A DNA stretch of 64,000 nt, from NCBI GenBank assembly GCA_044226525.1, contig JBGAGV010000026.1, positions 70,991-134,990 of the forward strand. The letters run 5' to 3'. Below are positions 9,240 to 19,008 of this stretch, piece by piece (the first letter of the stretch is position 1; each line of letters starts with the position of its first letter). A program made the translations under genes and the position numbers. Under the pieces are notes generated by a model. The model did not search any database. It was not told where the DNA came from and was given only the letters and a program-made list of their open reading frames with translations. This DNA is from VFJQ01 sp044226525 (lineage in GTDB: Bacteria > Verrucomicrobiota > Verrucomicrobiia > Chthoniobacterales > Chthoniobacteraceae).

Positions 9240-10247
9240 ATGACCCGCTGGAAACGCTTCCGCCACCGGCTGGAATTGCTCGGCTGTGAACTGCTCGCCG
9301 CGGGTATCCCGCGGCTGTCCCGTCGTTGGTGCCTCCGGTTTTCGAAAGCCATTGGCACCCTGGCTTGGCTCGTCGATGGCCGGGGCCGCGCCGTTGGCCG
9401 GGCCAACCTCGAATGTGCCTACGGTGACCGCTTCATTCCAGCCGAGCAGACTGCCATCGTCCGTCAGTCCTACCAGAATTTCGCCCGGACGATGTTCGAT
9501 CTCTTCTGGTTCACCCGCCTCGACGCCGAGACGTCCAGGAAGTGGGTGATTTACGAGGGACTGGATGAAATCATGGCCCGGGCTCGGCAGGAAAAGCGCG
9601 GTGTTTTCTTTTTGTGTGCCCACCAGGGAAATTGGGAATGGGCCAATCAAGGCGGCGGTTTCCGTGGGGCCAAAAACATGACGGTCGTTGAGACTTTCAA
9701 AAACGACCTGCTTACGGAGCTCTTCAAACGCCTTCGCGAGCACTCCGGATCGGTCATCATCCCCCAGCACCAGTCTCTCCTGCGCATGCTGCGGGAAGCG
9801 AAGCGTGGCGGCACGCTCGCCATGCTCATCGACCTCAACCTGCGCCCGAGCGAATACGCCACCGTCATCGAGATGTTCAAACCCGCCGACGGGGGAGAAG
9901 GTCTCAAAGTCTGCGTGCCCCTGATTCATGTGGCCATCGGCCAGCGCGCCGGCGCCTACCTCTGCCCCGTGGTTACCATCCCCCAGGAAGACGGCACCGT
10001 TCGCGTCGTCGTCCAGCCGCACGTCGAATACACCGACGACGACACGCCCGCTGAAATCGCGCAACGTTGCTGGGACCCCTTCGAGGCCGTGCTCCTGGCC
10101 CGTCCCGGAGAATACCTCTGGCCCTACAAACACTTCCGCTACCGCCCCGATTCGGCTCAACGGGCCTATCCCTTTTACTCGAACCACTCCTCCAAGTTCG
10201 AAAAACTTCTCCGCACCCTCAACGCCCCTCCCAAGTCCGGGGCGTAA
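9240..10247 (+). CDS. Lipid A-type (LpxL/HtrB family) acyltransferase
   Basis: 335 residues from the ATG at 9240. An in-frame ATG at 9123 would add 39 residues without family character, so the later start is chosen. The acyltransferase motif H(x4)E is present as HQGNWE at residues 128-133, within GVFFLCAHQGNWE. The N-terminus is basic and hydrophobic, as in membrane-bound enzymes that add a secondary acyl chain to lipid A or a related lipid. The gene is divergent from hpnH across 260 bases. Both act on envelope lipids, which may or may not be meaningful. The exact acceptor cannot be told from sequence. Confidence 0.88.
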   Translation: MTRWKRFRHRLELLGCELLAAGIPRLSRRWCLRFSKAIGTLAWLVDGRGRAVGRANLECAYGDRFIPAEQTAIVRQSYQNFARTMFDLFWFTRLDAETSRKWVIYEGLDEIMARARQEKRGVFFLCAHQGNWEWANQGGGFRGAKNMTVVETFKNDLLTELFKRLREHSGSVIIPQHQSLLRMLREAKRGGTLAMLIDLNLRPSEYATVIEMFKPADGGEGLKVCVPLIHVAIGQRAGAYLCPVVTIPQEDGTVRVVVQPHVEYTDDDTPAEIAQRCWDPFEAVLLARPGEYLWPYKHFRYRPDSAQRAYPFYSNHSSKFEKLLRTLNAPPKSGA

Positions 10248-10395
10248 GATCGAGGCAGATCGAACGGACACGGAGTTCATCGCTGGCTGGTCTGTTGGAG
10301 TGGAAACCTGAGCCGCGAAGTCACACTCGATTTTCCAGCCGGATGGCAGATGGCATCACGAAAGGTTGACGAGAGGAACTCATTCGACGGTGTGG

Positions 10396-10869
10396 CTAAG
10401 CGACAACGGATTCCGGAGTGACCTGAGCAAACGAAATTCCGCCGCGTGTGCCGAGGGACAGCCACTGCGCGGAGGAAAGCGCAGGTTGACGGCGAGTGAA
10501 CTGCCGATAGCCGGTCGATTGAAAGGAAATCTGGCCTTCGTCGCAGTCGAGTAACCATGTCCAGACGGTGCCCCCGGAGGGAAGGGGAATCGGCTCGGAA
10601 CGAGTCAGATTCATAAGGACGGGCGCGCCCCGTGGGGCGAGGTCGATGCGAAGTTCGCTGACGTGGTCGAATACCAAGGTCGAAGGCGACAACCAGAACT
10701 TATAATACGTTTCACCGGGAGCAGGCTGAACCCATTGGAACAAATAGTCGATGTCGAGACTAAGCGTGTAAGCGTCGAAAGCGAATGCATGAATCAAGAC
10801 GTCGTGCCAGCCCATCTGCTCGAAATCGGCGTCGGTCCAAGTCCACTTTTCTGGCGTGTATGAATTCAT
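10396..10869 (-). CDS. Conserved hypothetical protein
   Basis: 157 residues from ATG 10869 to the stop at 10396, facing the acyltransferase gene. The composition is that of a real globular protein, rich in Trp, Tyr and acidic residues (for example DADFEQMGWHDVLIHAFAF near the start), with no signal peptide or membrane segment. The pattern HDV...L..DIDYLFQW resembles small immunity-like or DUF proteins found scattered in many phyla, but I cannot assign a family. No partner is obvious on either side. Confidence 0.65.
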   Translation of the reverse strand: MNSYTPEKWTWTDADFEQMGWHDVLIHAFAFDAYTLSLDIDYLFQWVQPAPGETYYKFWLSPSTLVFDHVSELRIDLAPRGAPVLMNLTRSEPIPLPSGGTVWTWLLDCDEGQISFQSTGYRQFTRRQPALSSAQWLSLGTRGGISFAQVTPESVVA

Positions 10870-11192
10870 GCAACCAGGCCTAATCCTTAGGCGCTTGGCT
10901 GAGCGCGTTGCCGGAGTTTCGTCGGCTCATTTGATTGGGTGCCTTTTGGGATTCCCTGGACGCTGCTGCGCGGTTGAATAAACATGTGCTGGCGCACGGG
11001 CGGGAGCATGGCGGGCTCATAAAACGATGCCAAAGAGAAAAGTGGACGTGATGTTGTTATTCATCCGTCAGGGAAAGCCACTCACGTAGGTCTTCGGAGG
11101 AGTCATAACCCCCAAGATGGCTCGGCAGAAGAAAGCCGGGGCCGTTTGAGCGGCCCCGGCTGAGCGGTGCAGATTCTGACGCTTCGGGAAAG
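10870..11192. other. Intergenic stretch with one terminator
   Basis: 323 bases between two minus-strand genes. The only structure I see is the hairpin at 11135-11160. The rest should carry the promoter of the 10396-10869 gene, but I could not identify a convincing -35/-10 pair. Confidence 0.5.
11135..11160 (-). terminator. Rho-independent terminator of the CAP-domain gene
   Basis: A perfect 10-base inverted repeat GCCGGGGCCG / CGGCCCCGGC with a six-base loop. Read on the minus strand it is followed by TTTCTTCT, and it lies 32 bases past the stop codon of the 11193-13274 gene. Confidence 0.85.
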
Positions 11193-13274
11193 TTATTGGG
11201 CGAGGGGAGCGGCGAGCTGAGCTTGCGTTTCCGCCGGGGCGAAGGTCGCGAAACCAGCTTCGGTGCCGCCGTTGAAAGAACCGAAACCCGCCGCCTGCTT
11301 CTGCAGAATCACGCCGCGGAAGGTGGTCGTCACGCCCGTGGCCGGGTGGGTGAACTTGCCAGCGAACCGGCCGCTCTTCGCGTTCAGGCTCACCTTGAAG
11401 CCCGCCACCGCCGGAGTCGTGACTTTGAGCACGTTCGTGGTGCTCAGCGTCGCCGGCTGCACCAGCGTCTCGGTCAGGCCACCGTCGCCGAGGGCCAGCG
11501 CCGTGTTGTCCGTGCTCGTGCTCACCGGCACCACCGTCTGGTTCACCGCCGGGGCGATGTAACGGCTGCCGACCGCCGTCGTTTCCACCGTGAAACCGCT
11601 GGCGAAAACCGGCGCCGTTTCGCTGGCCGGGCGGCTCCAGAAGATCGCCCCATCGAGGTCGCTCACTTCGCTCGTGCGAAAGGTCAGCGTGCCGGTGAGG
11701 ACACCGCCGCGAGCGTAGAGCGGGGCGAAGATTTGCAGCATGCCGTGGCTCGTCACGCGGCCCTTGAAGGTGAACGGCGTGCCGTCCGCGAGGGAACCCG
11801 CCACCGTCGTGGCTCCCGTGGCCGCCACCGTGATGATCGCCGCTCCGTCGCCCACCGGGGCATTCGCGCTGTCGGTCGCCGGAATCACCATCGTGTAACG
11901 GCCCGTGAAAGCATTCTTGCTGGTCGTGCTCGGCTTGCTCAGCGCATCGAGGGAAAGGTCCGCGCTCCAGCCTTCGCCGGACACCGTGCCGCCCATGCTG
12001 ATCACGCCACCGTTGTTCGTGTAGTTCAGCGCCAGCGTGTAAGCCGCACCGCTCTTGCCCTTCACCGTGATCTGCGCCGCACCCGTCGCATCGAAGCGGC
12101 CCTTGATCACCACCACTTCGCTGCCCACGTCCAGGCGGCCGGTGAACACCCCGTTGCTCGCCAGGCTCACGCGAACGGAGCCGTGCTGGCCTTCCGCGCT
12201 GGTGAAAAGCCCGCTATAGCCACCCACGCCCGCAGTGAAGGGATTCGGAATGAAGCTCGCCGTCAGCGTCGTTTCTTCGCCCACCGTGAAAGTGATCGTG
12301 CTGCTCAGGGAAGTCACCGCACCGGTCCAGCCGGCGAAGATGGAACCCGCCTTCGGCGTCGCCGCGATCGTGTAAGCCCGGCCCAGTTCACGGGTCGTCG
12401 TGCCCGCGAAACCCTTCGTCACCGTGCCGTTGCCGCTCACGTTCACCGTCACCGGCTTCGTCACCACATAGCGGAAACCGCGGAGCACGCTGCGGAGCAC
12501 GTCGCCGGAAGCGTTCAGGGATTGCACACGCACCGTGTTCATCCCGGGCACCAGCCCGTTCACGTTCGCGCTCCAGGAAGTCGTGCCCGTCGCCGCCACC
12601 CACGCCCCATCGGGTTCCAGGCGGACCTGCACGGAAGCCGCCGCCGGCAGGCCATCGGTCGTGCCCGTCACGGTCGCGGCTTCATCCGTCACCACCGCGC
12701 TCGCCTTCGGGGAACTCACCACGAGCTGCGGGCCGGACGGCGGGCAGGTGATCACGCAGGTGTAATACTGATAAGTGCTGCCGGGGACGCTCACGAAACC
12801 GACGCCCACATGGTTCTGGGAAGCCCAGAAGGCATTCTCACCCAGGATGTGCGCGCGGTGGGCGCTCTCACCGATGAACGCATTGAACACTTCCCCAGCG
12901 CTGGCCCGGCCCGCCGCGAGGGATTCGATGTTGTTCGCGCTCGGGGAGGTGCTGTAGCCCTCCGCCGGGAGCACGTAACCCGCCTGGCGCACCAGGTAGT
13001 TGGCCCCATGGCCGCTCGGGTCGATATGGGCGAAGTAGTTGCGGTTCGCCATGTCCAAGGCCTTGGCGCGGGCCACTTTGCAGAGCAGGGGATTGAGCAC
13101 CATGCCCACGCGATGCTGGCCACCGTTGTTCTTCATCAGGTTGAAGAGGGCCTGCTCATCGGAGTTCACCTGAGCCTGGCTGGCGGAGAGCAGTCCGCTA
13201 AAGAGGAGGGCAAAAATAGCGAAGACCTGCCACAAGGGCTGGTTGGTCTTCGGAGCAGTCGTTTTCATAGGCAC
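11193..13274 (-). CDS. Exported CAP-domain protein with beta-rich C-terminal region
   Basis: 693 residues. A signal peptide (hydrophobic stretch about 14-32, likely cut after ASQA) leads into a CAP/SCP-like domain at about 38-172 with the expected histidines and acids (YFAHIDP at 80-86, E117, AHRAHIL at 138-144). CAP proteins are extracellular and of varied, often unknown, function. Next comes an Ig-like stretch (about 185-270), a segment resembling InlB B-repeats (SGNGTVTKGF ... AGWTG, about 273-340), and a long beta-rich region with two copies of a GxFxGxF-type unit (one begins GGYSGLFTS; the last is SGRFAGKFTHPATG). The tail shows no membrane anchor. It has its own terminator. Likely a secreted or surface protein. 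Confidence 0.88.
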   Translation of the reverse strand: MPMKTTAPKTNQPLWQVFAIFALLFSGLLSASQAQVNSDEQALFNLMKNNGGQHRVGMVLNPLLCKVARAKALDMANRNYFAHIDPSGHGANYLVRQAGYVLPAEGYSTSPSANNIESLAAGRASAGEVFNAFIGESAHRAHILGENAFWASQNHVGVGFVSVPGSTYQYYTCVITCPPSGPQLVVSSPKASAVVTDEAATVTGTTDGLPAAASVQVRLEPDGAWVAATGTTSWSANVNGLVPGMNTVRVQSLNASGDVLRSVLRGFRYVVTKPVTVNVSGNGTVTKGFAGTTTRELGRAYTIAATPKAGSIFAGWTGAVTSLSSTITFTVGEETTLTASFIPNPFTAGVGGYSGLFTSAEGQHGSVRVSLASNGVFTGRLDVGSEVVVIKGRFDATGAAQITVKGKSGAAYTLALNYTNNGGVISMGGTVSGEGWSADLSLDALSKPSTTSKNAFTGRYTMVIPATDSANAPVGDGAAIITVAATGATTVAGSLADGTPFTFKGRVTSHGMLQIFAPLYARGGVLTGTLTFRTSEVSDLDGAIFWSRPASETAPVFASGFTVETTAVGSRYIAPAVNQTVVPVSTSTDNTALALGDGGLTETLVQPATLSTTNVLKVTTPAVAGFKVSLNAKSGRFAGKFTHPATGVTTTFRGVILQKQAAGFGSFNGGTEAGFATFAPAETQAQLAAPLAQ

Positions 13275-13413
13275 GTTCTCTTTAAGCTCCGCTCATGCCA
13301 ACCCGCCCGTCTGGCTATAAAAATTACAGGAAACGCCGTGTCATACAACACGCCTGAGAAAACCGGCTTCCAGCACTGCGAAAACGGGCTCGGCGTCCCT
13401 TCAGGGCTCCTTC

Positions 13414-14685
13414 TTATGCGGCCACCGATTCTCGTTCCAGAGGCACCCCGTAGGGCAGGTCATCCGGCAGTGGCACGAACTCGCGAAGCCAGTCCCAGAG
13501 CTGCGAAAAATCCTTCGCCACGTCCCCCGACAGGCAATCCGTAATCAGGGCCGCTGCATCCGGGTATTTCTTGATCACCTCTTTAAACGAGAAATTCGGC
13601 TCGTAGAAGGCATAAACCAGCTTGCGCATGTTCTCCACGCTCTTGCGCAGCACTACCCCGTATTCGGTAAAGATGGCCGGGCTCAAATCTCCAGCCATCA
13701 ACCCTTTATGCACCGCGTCGCCCGCCATTACACCGCTTTTCAGCGCCAGCATCACCCCGCTGCTGAAGACCGGGTCAAGAAAGGCGAAGGCATCCCCCAC
13801 CAGCAGCAGCCCCGGCGCCGCGCAATACTGCGAATGCTTGGAAAACTCGCTGGTCACCCAGTATTTCCCGACGCATTCACCGACCGAAAGGCGATCCTTA
13901 ATCCACTCATTCTGAGTCACTTCCCGATCGAACATCGCCTTCGGGTCCTTCAACCCGCCGCGGGTGAGATATTTCCCCTCCGCCACCACCCCCACGCTCA
14001 CCGTGTCGTCGTGCTGCGGGATGTGCCAGAACCACCCTTTCTCCGGCACGTAAGCCACCGTCGTCTCGCCTTCGTTGATCCCTTCGCCCCGTTTCGACCC
14101 CTTGTAATAGGTCCAGATGGCGATCTTGTTCAGATACGGGTCCGGCAGCCGCCACCCATTTCGCACCGCCGTAAAGGCCTCCTTCCCGGTGCAATCAAGC
14201 GTCATCGGCGCCCGCACCTCGTAGGTCTTCCCCGAGGCCCGATCGGTCGCCTCCACCCCCACCACCGTCTCCCCCTCCATCAGCAGCCGATTCACCGTCG
14301 TCTCCTCCCGCACCTCCGCTCCTTTCTCCCGGGCATTGTCCATCATCATCCGATCAAATTCGGCCCGGGTCACCTGCCACGTCTGCGCCACGGTGTCCCG
14401 GTCGTAGCGATTGAAAAAGTAGAAGGGGGCCGTCTTTTTTCCGTCCGGCGCTACAAACATCACGCTGTATTTCTTCACGAAACACGACTCCTTCATCTTC
14501 GGGATCATCCCCAGCCGCTTCAACGGCTCGTAGGTGAAGGGGATGAGCGACTCCCCGATGTGATACCGCGGGAACTTCTCCCGTTCGAGCACCAGCACCT
14601 TGTGTCCATGCTCGCTCAGCACCGCCGCCGCACTGGCCCCCGCCGGCCCGCACCCGATGAGAATCGCATCGTAGTTGTCGTTCAT
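13414..14685 (-). CDS. FAD-dependent oxidoreductase, halogenase/geranylgeranyl-reductase type
   Basis: 423 residues from the ATG at 14685, chosen because it puts the dinucleotide-binding strand at the N-terminus (YDAILIGCGPAGASAAA, GxGxxG at 11-16). An upstream ATG at 14757 would add 24 residues. A second FAD motif is LLVGDAFAFLDPVFSSG. The segment GWFWHIP (217-223) matches the GWxWxIP motif of flavin-dependent halogenases, but the same motif also appears in relatives that do not halogenate, and the catalytic lysine region is not recognisable with certainty. The gene stands alone, so there is no biosynthetic context to choose a substrate. Confidence 0.85.
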   Translation of the reverse strand: MNDNYDAILIGCGPAGASAAAVLSEHGHKVLVLEREKFPRYHIGESLIPFTYEPLKRLGMIPKMKESCFVKKYSVMFVAPDGKKTAPFYFFNRYDRDTVAQTWQVTRAEFDRMMMDNAREKGAEVREETTVNRLLMEGETVVGVEATDRASGKTYEVRAPMTLDCTGKEAFTAVRNGWRLPDPYLNKIAIWTYYKGSKRGEGINEGETTVAYVPEKGWFWHIPQHDDTVSVGVVAEGKYLTRGGLKDPKAMFDREVTQNEWIKDRLSVGECVGKYWVTSEFSKHSQYCAAPGLLLVGDAFAFLDPVFSSGVMLALKSGVMAGDAVHKGLMAGDLSPAIFTEYGVVLRKSVENMRKLVYAFYEPNFSFKEVIKKYPDAAALITDCLSGDVAKDFSQLWDWLREFVPLPDDLPYGVPLERESVAA

Positions 14686-15378
14686 AAAATTCAGGAGAGT
14701 TTTGGAAATTTCGCGAAGAAAGGAAAGTTTGGCAACGGGCATCGCAGGCAGGCCCAAACTCGCCGTGCCTAAGCAACCCTGCTGGCGCTAGTAACTGAAA
14801 TAGAGATTCGATATCAGGCTTATGCCGTGGGCGTATCAAGACTTTGCCGAGTCGCGCGGCGCGCCTTCGACCTTTTGGGCTTTTGTGCCATGGATTTTGG
14901 ATAGTGTGTTTATTGTGTCTGTTTCGATGGCGGAGAAAACAACCCCGTTCAGCGCGGATCGCCTCTGGAAGACGATTTTCCCGACACAGTCTGCCGCATC
15001 CGCACCACGCCATCCGGCTCGCGCCGTGGATTCGCCTCCCCCCGTCTTCGTCTTCCTCGTGTTTCCGTGATTTTGGTCGAGAGCTCGCACCCGGCAATCT
15101 CGCCCCCTTGTCCCCGTTTTTCCCAACCGCCCGTTCTGTCGATTCCGTCGGGTTTAATTATTTTGGTTTAGCGAGCCATTTATGAACTCGCGCGGGAGGG
15201 CACCGGCGGATGAAGCGGAGTTTTACCCGCGACACGGAACGAGCGGAGAAAGTAGCGATCCAACACGTCGCGGGATCGGGAGTTCAAAGAGTGTCATGGG
15301 CACCCGCCGCGGGCGATTGTCGCTTGCGCACAGGCGCCCCTCCGCTAGCGAAATAGGGTCTGGTTCCCGCTCCGTTTT
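14686..15378. other. Long divergent intergenic region
   Basis: About 690 bases between the flavoprotein gene (minus) and the delta-60 protein gene (plus). Short frames exist on both strands but none has coding character. The promoters of both flanking genes must lie here. I see no clear repeat or RNA gene. Confidence 0.45.
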
Positions 15379-18300
15379 ATGGATCCTATGTGCGATTTTA
15401 CCGTGTGCGCCCGTGACGTTGTTGCTGGAGTCCGGCACTTCGGTCGGTCCCGTTTCGTTTGTTGTGTGGCTTGGGTGATGGCGTTTCTGACGCTCGACCC
15501 GGCGGGCGTTGCCATAAGTAGCGCGGCGGCCCCCGGTTTGGTCGAACCCGGGAGTGATCCGCTGATTACCCAAACTGGCTATGGCGTGCTCGTTCAAGGG
15601 GCCGCGCTTCAGCCCGATGGTAAGGTGGTGATCGTCGGCAGATTCACCAGCGTGGGTGGGGTTGCTCGCAATCGCGTGGCTCGCGTCTTTCCGGATGGAA
15701 CTCTGGATGAAGGTTTCGATCCGAATGTGGACGCGGAGGTCCATTGTGTGGCCATCTTGCTGGACGGCAAAATCCTCATAGGCGGCGAATTCTCCCAGGT
15801 CGGTGGGGTGGTTCATTCCCGCTTGGCTTGCCTCAATGCCGACGGAACGCCGGACGAAAACTTCGTTTTGGATTCCAATGTTTCCGGCGCGATCGATTGC
15901 ATCGCGCTGCAACTGGACGGGAAAATTTTGATCGGTGTCCGCACCTATCCCTATACTACCGGAAGAATGGTGCGCCTGCACCCGGATGGTTCGCTCGACT
16001 CATCTTTTAATGAGGGCTCGAACTACGCCCACAGCATTCTCGTTCAGCCGGATGGAAAAGTAGTCGCCGCTGGCGGCGGCACCATCCGTCGTGTGCATGC
16101 GGATGGTTCGCCCGATGTCACCTTTGCCATCTCGGGGCATGAGATCTACGGGTTGGCGCTTCAGCGCGATGGAAAAGTCCTCATGGTCGGCACAAGCACC
16201 ATCCGGCGTTTTAATCCCGACGGTTCGGTGGACGCCACCTTCACCGCTCCGACTCCTGATGCTTACATCTATTGTGTGACGGTGCAGACCGACGGGAAAA
16301 TTTTGATTGGCGGCGAGTTCAGCAAGTTGAACGGAACTCCCCACGGCGGGGTGGCCCGGTTGCTGCCCGATGGGGCGGTGGACCCAGACTTCGTGACGAC
16401 GACTGGAGAAGTCTTCTGCATCCCGCTTCAGCCCGATGGGAAGGTAATCATCGTGGGAAATTTCGTGTCGGTAAACCAGCAGCCGCGTCATGGCTTCGCT
16501 CGGCTTTCCAACGATGCCGCCGCCCAAGCCCTGAGCGTGCCCGCGGCGAACGAACTCCACTGGGAGCGAACCGGCGCGGGACCGGAAATCCCTCTGGCCA
16601 TCTTCGAGTGGTCTCTCGATGATGGCGCGTCCTGGCGAAGGTTGGGCTCGGCCACGCGCGTGGCGGATGGTTGGGAGCTCGCCGGCATCGACTTGAATGG
16701 ATTTCGTGGCACTATTCGCAGCCGGGGCTCTTATTCGACCGGGTTCGGAGGCTCTTCCAGTCCCGGCGCCGACACTCGCACCTTCGATTTCGAAACCTTC
16801 ACCGTTGCCCCGACCCTGGCTGCTCCGAGCGGTCTGCACAAAAATCCGTTGCCGATCGATTTTACGCTGCCGGAGGCGGCTCGGAGTGGGAGTGTGAGAT
16901 TGATTTTTACTTCGTCGTCTTTCACCCGGGAGCTGGTGCTCGGGTCCGCGTTTCAGACTCAGGGCCGGCACGTGTTTGACCTCGATTTGACGGAGCAATC
17001 CCTGGCTGAACTGCTTTCGGACGGAAGTTACACTGTTAAGGTTAGCTATCAGGACACCACGGGCCATCCCACGGAAGAGAGCAATGCGCTGCAAACGATC
17101 ATCGACACCACGCCGCCGACTTTTACCGGGCCATTTTCCCCTCTCGTGGTTTATGCAGGAAGCGCGTTGCCCGATTTTATCTTTGGTCCAGCCGCGCAGG
17201 CCGCGGGCCCGGCTCGCTTTCCGTCCGACGCGCGCGTGACTGACGCGAACGGCGTCGCGAGTGCGAGCCAATCGCCGCCTCCCGGCACGATCCTGAATAG
17301 CACCACGCACGTCATCCTCACCGCCACCGACAACGCCGGAAATCAAGCCGTGATGGAGTTCGACGTGATCGTCCGCCCCACTACGCCGCCGCGTGTGGCG
17401 TCGCTGGTGGCGGGTCCGCAGGGTGATTTCGCGCCCGGGGCCGGCACCCGGGACGGTCCGCCTTCCGGTGCTCGCCTGAGCAGTTTCGGCCTGCCGGCCA
17501 TCGATGACGATGGCCAGATCGCCTACCTCGGCCGATGGGGTGCCGGCCGGGCGAGTGGTCAGGCGCTTTTTACCGATCTGTGTCTCGTGAAGGTTGGCGA
17601 TCACCTCGACCCCGGCGTCCCCGAGGAAGCAGTGCGGAGTTTGAGCGATCCGGTGATTGATCGCGGTCGCGTGGCTTCGGTCGCCCGTTTTCGGGGAGGC
17701 CCCGCAGCCAGGGCTGAAGCCATCCTCGCCTTCGACCCGGACGGCACTCGCCGTATCGCCGCTCGCGGTGGGGATAGCGCCACACTCGACTTCGCGAAGT
17801 TCAAGAGTTTCAAGTCCGTGGCTCTGGCTGGCGATTACCTCGCTTTCCTCGCACAACTGGCTCCCGGCACCGGCATTGCGCCGAGGACCTCCGCCGCCAA
17901 CGACCTGGGCATCTGGGTGAAGGACGGCGCCAACCTGCCCCGGCTCATGCTCCGGGAAGGCCAGGTGCTGCCTGCTCTTGCGGGCAACCGCACCATCGCC
18001 ACGCTCGCGAGCTTCGCACCGGGCAATGGCTCTGCCGGTTGCGGTCGCGGCTGGCTGGTCGAGCTTCCCGACGGCAGTGCCCGCGTGCTGGCGCGCGTTA
18101 CGTTCAAGGAAGACAAGTCGCAGGCCATCGTCGCCGTCGAAACGAGCAACCCGGTCCGTCCGATTATTATTTCCCAGACCGGCGTCGCCGACAACGCTGC
18201 CAGTCCCACGGGCACCGATCTGACTTTCGCCAGCCTCGGCCTGCCCGCCGGCAATGCCTTGGAACAAACGGCCTTTCTCGGTTCGCTTACCGCAGGCCGC

Positions 18301-18936
18301 GGTCAGGTGACCAGAGGCGATGCGCGCGGCATTTTTCTCGAACCCGCCGTCGATGGCCCTTCCACTGCCATCGCCCGGCTCGGTGCCGGCTTCGCCGTGG
18401 ATGGTCTGGCGTTTACCAGCTTCAAGGATCCGGTCCTCGCCGCGGATGGTGGGCTTGCCTTCCCCGCCACGGTCAAAGGCGCCAACGTGCGAGGTCTGGC
18501 GGCGCGCACTCTCTGGTGGCAGCCGCCCGGCGACTCCCTGCGCCTGCTCGCCCAAGCGGGTGTGGCCGCCGGCGGTGTGCCGACTGATCTTCCCACTGGC
18601 GCGCAATGGAAGAGCTTTTCCTCCCTCGCCATTGCGGCCAACCGCGGCCCGCTCTTCACTGGCACCCTCGTCTCAGGCAAGGGAGGCGTTACCACCCGGG
18701 ACGCTGGCGGCGTCTGGGCTACGGACTTCAATGGCGAGATCCGCACCCTCTTTCGCACTAACGACCCGATCGACCTCGGCGGTGGCACGGTGAAAACTCT
18801 CCGGAGTTTCAGCCTGCTCAAAGCTACCGTCGGGAACGCCGGCGTCACCCGCAGCTTCAATCAAAGCCAGCAACTGGTCTGGCTTGCCACCTTCACCGAC
18901 AAATCTCAGGCCATCGTGATCAGCGAAGTGCCGTAG
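15379..18936 (+). CDS. Giant exported delta-60 repeat protein with HYR-like and beta-propeller-like regions
   Basis: 1185 residues with an N-terminal hydrophobic stretch (FVCCVAWVMAFL, about 26-37) acting as signal peptide. The start at 15379 leaves an unusually long pre-signal; internal ATGs at 15388 and 15478 are alternatives. From about 70 to 375 there are delta-60 repeats, each with the core LQPDGKVVIVG or LQxDGKILIGG followed by RLxPDGxxDxxF, which probably build a beta-propeller. A later HYR-like segment (about 575-670; DTTPPTFTGPFSP) is followed by a region of about 500 residues with blade-like repeats (FASLGLPAGN, SFKSVALAGDYLAF). Function unknown; surface or extracellular location is inferred. 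No cell-wall or autotransporter anchor is visible. Confidence 0.85.
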   Translation: MDPMCDFTVCARDVVAGVRHFGRSRFVCCVAWVMAFLTLDPAGVAISSAAAPGLVEPGSDPLITQTGYGVLVQGAALQPDGKVVIVGRFTSVGGVARNRVARVFPDGTLDEGFDPNVDAEVHCVAILLDGKILIGGEFSQVGGVVHSRLACLNADGTPDENFVLDSNVSGAIDCIALQLDGKILIGVRTYPYTTGRMVRLHPDGSLDSSFNEGSNYAHSILVQPDGKVVAAGGGTIRRVHADGSPDVTFAISGHEIYGLALQRDGKVLMVGTSTIRRFNPDGSVDATFTAPTPDAYIYCVTVQTDGKILIGGEFSKLNGTPHGGVARLLPDGAVDPDFVTTTGEVFCIPLQPDGKVIIVGNFVSVNQQPRHGFARLSNDAAAQALSVPAANELHWERTGAGPEIPLAIFEWSLDDGASWRRLGSATRVADGWELAGIDLNGFRGTIRSRGSYSTGFGGSSSPGADTRTFDFETFTVAPTLAAPSGLHKNPLPIDFTLPEAARSGSVRLIFTSSSFTRELVLGSAFQTQGRHVFDLDLTEQSLAELLSDGSYTVKVSYQDTTGHPTEESNALQTIIDTTPPTFTGPFSPLVVYAGSALPDFIFGPAAQAAGPARFPSDARVTDANGVASASQSPPPGTILNSTTHVILTATDNAGNQAVMEFDVIVRPTTPPRVASLVAGPQGDFAPGAGTRDGPPSGARLSSFGLPAIDDDGQIAYLGRWGAGRASGQALFTDLCLVKVGDHLDPGVPEEAVRSLSDPVIDRGRVASVARFRGGPAARAEAILAFDPDGTRRIAARGGDSATLDFAKFKSFKSVALAGDYLAFLAQLAPGTGIAPRTSAANDLGIWVKDGANLPRLMLREGQVLPALAGNRTIATLASFAPGNGSAGCGRGWLVELPDGSARVLARVTFKEDKSQAIVAVETSNPVRPIIISQTGVADNAASPTGTDLTFASLGLPAGNALEQTAFLGSLTAGRGQVTRGDARGIFLEPAVDGPSTAIARLGAGFAVDGLAFTSFKDPVLAADGGLAFPATVKGANVRGLAARTLWWQPPGDSLRLLAQAGVAAGGVPTDLPTGAQWKSFSSLAIAANRGPLFTGTLVSGKGGVTTRDAGGVWATDFNGEIRTLFRTNDPIDLGGGTVKTLRSFSLLKATVGNAGVTRSFNQSQQLVWLATFTDKSQAIVISEVP

Positions 18937-19008
18937 CGATTCGAGGGCGATCGGGGCCGGTGTTTGAAGTCGGACGAACATGCCCGCTGAGCGAGCATGG
19001 AAATTTCA

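Noticed and set aside
14822..15070. 82-residue plus-strand frame in the long intergenic region
   Set aside because: No ribosome binding site, no family-like sequence, composition like the surrounding non-coding DNA.
16000..18606. 868-residue minus-strand frame in the delta-60 gene
   Set aside because: Antisense frame in repeat-rich coding DNA.
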